From: Symbiodinium natans
Taxonomy: Eukaryota; Sar; Dinophyceae; Suessiales; Symbiodiniaceae
Assembly (NCBI GenBank): GCA_905221605.1
Contig: CAJNDS010002435.1
Location: forward strand, 1,238,341 to 1,302,340
Direction of reading: 5' to 3'
DNA: 64,000 bases
Of the stretch, positions 60,101 to 64,000 are shown piece by piece. Position 1 is the stretch's first letter. Each line of letters begins with the position of its first letter. A model generated the notes under the pieces. The model was not told where the DNA came from and did no database searches. It worked only from the letters and a program-made list of their open reading frames with translations. The position numbers and the translations under genes were made by a program.

Positions 60101-61060
60101 GCAATTTGCATGACGCATCTCAGCAAGTTTGGCAGCCATGGTTCCTCAATCCCTGTTAAATCTGTTAACAAAGTCGGCTTTGCCACTGGGTCAATTGAGT
60201 CATGCATCTGAGGTTCTGGTTGTGGCTGCTCTCTGTCTGCGGCTCAGGCGATGACTGCGCCCTTGGGGTTAAGGCGGAAAGGTGCTGTGAATGCGTGCGC
60301 CCGCCTGCCAAGATCCGCAGCCCGAAGTGGTGGCCAATTGGAGTGTTCACGGGGCTGTCATACATCAATATGGTGGCCGCTTGGGGAGGCTTGGGGGTGA
60401 GATTCACGGACTCGGACACGCAAAGTTGAGCAAAGTGCCAAGCGGGCATGAGGCTACATCTTCGTGTTGAACATGATCGGCGTCCACGCCGTCATGTTGG
60501 TGCTGCTAGGCCGATTCACCAGTGGCGTTCACAAGTGTCTTGGACGCACCATAGCTGTTCTTGGCAGCTGCCGGACATGCAGATTCTTCGGGGACCTCGC
60601 AACCGCCCCAACCCGGTCAGGGTGTACAGAGGGTGTTCAGGATTTGGGGGTTTGTGGCGTGGGTCTGGTGGCTTTGGGACTTCAGAGTTGCTGGGTTTGA
60701 TATTGGGCTTTGAGGGTTGAGGATTTTAAGTCTTCCGGCCCGAACGAGTACTGCGTAACTGCGACAAGGGCTTTACCTTCTTGCGATGGGATTTTTTCTA
60801 AGCAAGAAGTCCCAGGATGACCTGCTTTCCCTGCCCTTTAAAGCCCCAAGCCCTACACCCCAGATTTGTTGCAGTGTCAAGCTCTAGGTGAAGTCATCAG
60901 TCCTCGGTTTGAGTGATAGTGCGCGCCACTGCGGCCTGCGGGAACATAAGCCAGCCCCCCCCCCCCCCCCTCCCCCCCCCCCCCTCTCTTGTTCAATGGC
61001 CCCCCCCCCCCCTCCCCCCCCTTCTTGTTCAAGGGGGGGAGGGGGGGGGGGGGGGGGGGT

Positions 61061-61111
<51 letters not shown>

Positions 61112-64000
61112 CGTCAATAACAGTGTTCTTAATAGGGTTTCACTTGATTTTAATTAACGTTTAATAGGACTTCTTTTGATTAAAATCGGGTTTTTGTTAC
61201 TTTTGAAAGATTTCTAATAATATGAATGAGATTTTTATCCCTTCTAATAAGATTTGTATTAGGTTTAACGGGATTCGTATTGAAATAATAGAAATCCTTG
61301 TCGAATTAAGTTCAACTCCTATTACAATTGATTGAACTGCTATTAAAATTAGTAGAAGTCCGATTAGAAATGCTACGAAAAAAGAAGGCAAATAGAAATC
61401 TTGTTACATTAATAGAAATCCTTTTGAAATTAGAAGGATTCCGAATAAAAAGCAATAGGAATCCTACCAAACATGGCAGAGGAAATGTGGAATTGAGCAT
61501 GGGGGGGGGGGGGGGCCCCCCCCCCCCCTTTCTTTGTGGGGGGGGGGGGGGGGGGGGGGGGAGGGGGAGAGGGGAGGGGGGTTTGTTGGGTGAAGGGGGG
61601 GGGAGGGGGGGGGTTACCTTGAATATCCGCAGGCCTCTTTTTTACGCACTCTCACGTTTGAGTTGGTAAAGCTGCATGGCGTGGCAGGGCCTATTCGCTT
61701 TTCTATGTCATCGGTACAGCAGGCGCTGTTCAGATCCCAGTTGCCGTTGCCCCAGTCTTGTCGGCCCGGTTGGCCTGACTGCATCTTCGATGATAATTAG
61801 TGCGGTCGACTATCAATGCTGTGCCATTCCAGGCTGTACATGAGAGATTGCCTGCTCTGAAGCCTTACAAGGTGGGCTGGCAACCCCTGCGATCGCTGGA
61901 GCAGATGGGTCCGCTGCTGGTCTTCATCGGATACCAGGTCCATCGCTGAGGGCTGTAATTAATTACGTTTCAAAACATGTGCGCAGCGATACGGAAAATG
62001 TATCAGCCTGTCCTACTGACTAACGCAAGCACAACAATTTTCCATACATTGTGGACCAAGAATGCCACAATCCTGACAGCCTCATTGGCCTGACTTCTTT
62101 GTCGCAGGTCCTTGCTTTTTGCGACTTCCAGCGTCGCCGCAAGAAGATGGAAACCTGGGCATTCGTCAAGTACCGCATCCTGCACCTGGCTGCAAGTTGA
62201 TACAGACGAGGCTCGCACTATCTCGCCACATCTCGCCACGTAATTCGAGGAATTGGAGTTCTCAGTGAGGTCTTTGGTATCATGCCAGGCCCGCCTTGCC
62301 GAACTCAGGATGTGCATTCTCACTGGGTTGGCTCTTGTTGCAGTAGCAGCGCCACAGCTGCAGAGTTTTTTGGGCCGATGGCTGACGCTACACCGCCCGA
62401 GAACTGAGCCAAGGTGATGCTTTATCCCACTGGCTATTTCGGCCCGCTCTCCTCCAGGATTAGAGGCCACGTACGTTTACGTAGTTGCGCGCTGCGCGCT
62501 CTTCTTCCGCTGATCAGCGCATCGAAACCCACCGCCTGGTGACTTGAGGGTCGAAGCAAGCCCTCGGAAGCCTCTAATAACCCTTCAACTCTGAAACCTC
62601 AATCAGTCAAAACCTTAAAAAAAAAACGGTTCCTTTATTCCGAGGCCTTCTCACAAAACGCCCTCTCAAGACCCTTTCTCAAACCGTTTAAACCACTTTA
62701 GAGACCGGACCCTAGAGGCTCACACGCCAAAGTACACCAACCCGACAGGATCCCACAACACTGCTAAATCCGCGAAAGGGACTTCACAACAAAACACCAC
62801 AGGTCGGCCATGAAGTCCCATGCATATGGCCCATTATGGCCCTTTTGCAGGTCTCTTCGTGAAGCACACGAAGACAGGTGCCTCGCCGTGCTTGCCCGAG
62901 CATCAAACTAGCGACGGTATTGTGATTGGCTGCTTGGAAAGGCAACCCGCTGGTAGACTCTGTTGCCGAGCACCAGCCCGCAAACCCGAAGATCTACGAC
63001 ACTCGGCAAACTTTAAGGCAAACTTTGGTGGGTCCCGGCGACCTCAGCGGGAGGCTAAGAGCCCTGTGGGTGTGCACAGCCAGGCCTCACACCTTGGCCT
63101 TCCTCTGAACTATGTCCTGTTTGGTGGTCTGGTTTCTGCTTTCAATCGGAACAACGGCCAGAAGCTTAGAGGGTTGTCGAACCCATGCAGACAGGCATGT
63201 GTTTATTCGGAGATGAGATTGGAAATGGTTGGAACCTCTCCACAGGCTTCTACTTCCTTTGCCTCTACGGCTTCATCGTGCCTGCCTTGGCCTTTTGATT
63301 CTCCATGGGCCATGAAGTCGAGAGGTGGCATTTTGCCGCACTTTGCCATACTTTGTCTTGGGGCAAGAGGTGAGATGGTAGGGCAACCGTGGGATACGTT
63401 ATGGTACGTTCCAAAGCGTGCGCGGGAAGGTAGCTGGATGAGGTAAATAAGCTTGACAGCTGCTTCTCGGACATCCCTACTGACAGCGGCTGCCAGCGGC
63501 GATTTCCAGTGGCAGCTGTAGGGGAAACACATATCGCTTCATGGCATCTGATGCCACCAGCTTCTGACCCTTGCTTTCTTGCCAACTTGCTTACCCCGGC
63601 ACGGAAGAAAAAGCCAGATGGAGAGGGCAGCCAAGCCCAACCTTTTGCGCCACCTCCATGGAGAAGAACGTAAATGGGAGGGGTTCCAACGCCGCCAAGC
63701 GGCGGCATTTCAGAACAGCTTAGGCTCAGCTTAGGACTCGTTTAGAGTCCTAAGCTGTTCTGCTACTGGTACATGGATGGACCATGAGAAATGCGATTAC
63801 TTGGGCGTTTTCCCATGCCACTTGTTTGGCTGCAAGGCGTCGCACTTTTCTGGAAAGATGTCGCGGCTGGTGCTGATTTGTGGCCCGATCGTGTCCGTCG
63901 CATGTGGCCGCTCGGCAGTTTCAGCGGTCATGCCTCAGCAGTTCGTTGCCTCGCTTGCTGGCAGCCTGAGTTGAACCAGTCCGCTTGCAAAGGAATCTGG
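57188..64000 (+). CDS. STT3: STT3, catalytic subunit of oligosaccharyltransferase (3' part beyond window)
   Basis: STT3 transfers the lipid-linked glycan to Asn of N-x-S/T sequons at the ER membrane. Exons, approximate: 57,188-57,239 (AIFLLYFAYAAYVAKLQ), 57,430-57,501 (HIIHEFDPWFNYRAA), 57,954-58,035 (FFKWYDYMSWYPIGRPIG), 59,779-59,850 (IFTGLLTYEISRSVNAGLMA), 59,947-59,998 (GIMAIIPAHIMRSVGG), 60,069-60,115 (KFDNEAVAMTAICMT), 60,310-60,388 (FTGLSYINMVAAWGG), 60,453-60,535 (YIFVLNMIGVHAVMLVLLGR), 61,687-61,750 (FYVIGTAGAVQIPV), 61,833-61,936 (VGWQPLRSLEQMGPLLVFIG), 62,108-62,200 (VLAFCDFQRRRKKMETWAFV), about 62,412-62,465 (YPTGYFGPLSSRIRG), 62,851-62,877, 62,942-62,998, about 63,100-63,170 (YVLFGGLVSAFNRN), 63,246-63,278 (FYFLCLYGF) and 63,838-63,908 (FSGKMSRLVLICGPIVSVAC). 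Order and motifs match eukaryotic STT3. Exons at 58.04-59.78 kb are missing from this list. The WWDYG exon lies off the window. Confidence 0.93.
57430..57501 (+). CDS. STT3: STT3 exon with the first acidic catalytic motif
   Basis: It encodes VRFGHIIHEFDPWFNYRAA. HEFDPWFNYR is the near-invariant first luminal motif of STT3; its Asp helps bind the metal and the acceptor Asn. The donor appears to be GA (gctgct|gaagct) if the next exon starts at gagtacc, giving A-A-E-Y-L as in other STT3 proteins. Confidence 0.9.
59947..60115 (+). CDS. STT3: two STT3 exons joining across the second acidic motif
   Basis: The first exon ends gttggag (59,998). A 70-base intron, gcacac...cgcgcag, follows, and the second exon starts gcaagtttgataacgag (60,069). 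Splicing gives MRSVGGKFDNEAVAM, matching the conserved S-V-x-G-x-x-DNE-x-x-A of STT3. The intron is GC-AG and lies in phase 1. Reading through instead gives RSVGGTLDDE and a stop. Confidence 0.85.
60955..61110. repeat. poly-C then poly-G tract, including a 50-base pure G run
   Basis: C runs with single T breaks (60,955-61,021) are followed by cttcttgttcaag and then G runs. 61,061-61,110 is 50 uninterrupted G. The arms are complementary and could fold back. The tract lies in the STT3 intron 60,536-61,686. Confidence 0.95.
61111..61498. repeat. AT-rich block of degenerate aatagaaatcc-like repeats
   Basis: About 390 bases of degenerate repeats lie between two G tracts. Recurrent pieces are attaatagaaatcc, ttgaaattagaa, ttaataggattt and aggattcc. 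It is much richer in A/T than the STT3 exons around it. It holds no credible gene; the frames through it are Ile/Asn-rich noise. Confidence 0.8.
61499..61615. repeat. second poly-G/poly-C tract
   Basis: G15 (61,501-61,515), C13, then a long G run (61,538-61,560) and purine-only ggggag repeats follow. With the tract at 61,030-61,110 it brackets the AT-rich block. Confidence 0.95.
62851..62877 (+). CDS. STT3: 27-base STT3 microexon
   Basis: Between ttttgcag and a GT donor (gacag|gtgcct) lies gtctcttcgtg to gacag. Joined with the exons ending attagag (62,465) and starting gcaacccg (62,942), it gives SSRIRGLFVKHTKTGNPLVD, exactly the loop expected in STT3. Without this microexon the protein would lose nine residues in frame. 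Confidence 0.85.
62942..62998 (+). CDS. STT3: STT3 exon with the SVAEHQP loop
   Basis: The exon encodes NPLVDSVAEHQPANPKIY. SVAEHQP corresponds to the SVSE-type motif of the fifth external loop, which takes part in catalysis and in holding the acceptor and glycan donor. The upstream intron (62,878-62,941) is only 64 bases, GT-AG. Confidence 0.9.

Overview
The window reads as nuclear DNA of a dinoflagellate, most likely a Symbiodiniaceae-type alga; the genus cannot be fixed from sequence alone. The reasons are: short exons separated by introns; several introns that start with GC (one perhaps GA) instead of GT and sit in an AG|G(C/T)...AG|G frame; sparse genes with all convincing exons on the + strand; TTTAGGG-like interstitial blocks; and a heavy load of microsatellites, poly-G/poly-C tracts and duplicated segments. 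No bacterial operon, tRNA, rRNA or spliced-leader gene was recognised. Most exons lack start codons and were found by reading splice-site-bounded open frames and family motifs, so boundaries are approximate.

Layout. 2.7-6.3 kb: exons of one unrecognised + strand gene with coiled-coil parts. 7.4-8.6 kb: a small gene ending in a hydrophobic tail-anchor-like segment. 11.6-19.6 kb: two tandem HAD-superfamily phosphatase-like paralogs, each with motif I (DFDETLTL) and a motif IV exon (LVDD), preceded by an unassigned exon. 20-25.1 kb: unassigned exons and an ankyrin-repeat gene fragment. 26.45-27.08 kb: degenerate TTTAGGG array. 30.1-31.15 kb: an intron-free 344-residue 2-oxoglutarate/Fe(II) oxygenase (prolyl-4-hydroxylase-like), the best single-ORF gene. 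33.2-33.8 kb: an AT-rich, ORF-poor island unlike its surroundings.

35.3-54.5 kb is a large duplicated region. A roughly 3.5-kb segment (35.3-38.8) recurs at 45.0-51.9 kb, where telomere-like and minisatellite DNA interrupts it, and part of it recurs at 42.2-42.8 kb. Between the copies lies a six-fold exon-module array (38.87-43.29 kb) with a nearly perfect 1,315-bp tandem duplication. Short alpha-helical modules of the pattern A-A-x-x-G-x-L-x-x-A recur throughout, so this looks like one or more genes for repeat proteins that grew by exon duplication. 52.0-55.3 kb is nearly continuous simple-sequence DNA.

57.2 kb to the right edge holds a multi-exon STT3 gene, the catalytic subunit of oligosaccharyltransferase for N-glycosylation. 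Sixteen or more exons can be placed, covering the N-terminal transmembrane half with both acidic catalytic motifs and the SVAEHQP loop. The 3' part with the WWDYG region lies beyond the window. A striking poly-C/poly-G/AT-rich block sits inside one of its introns.
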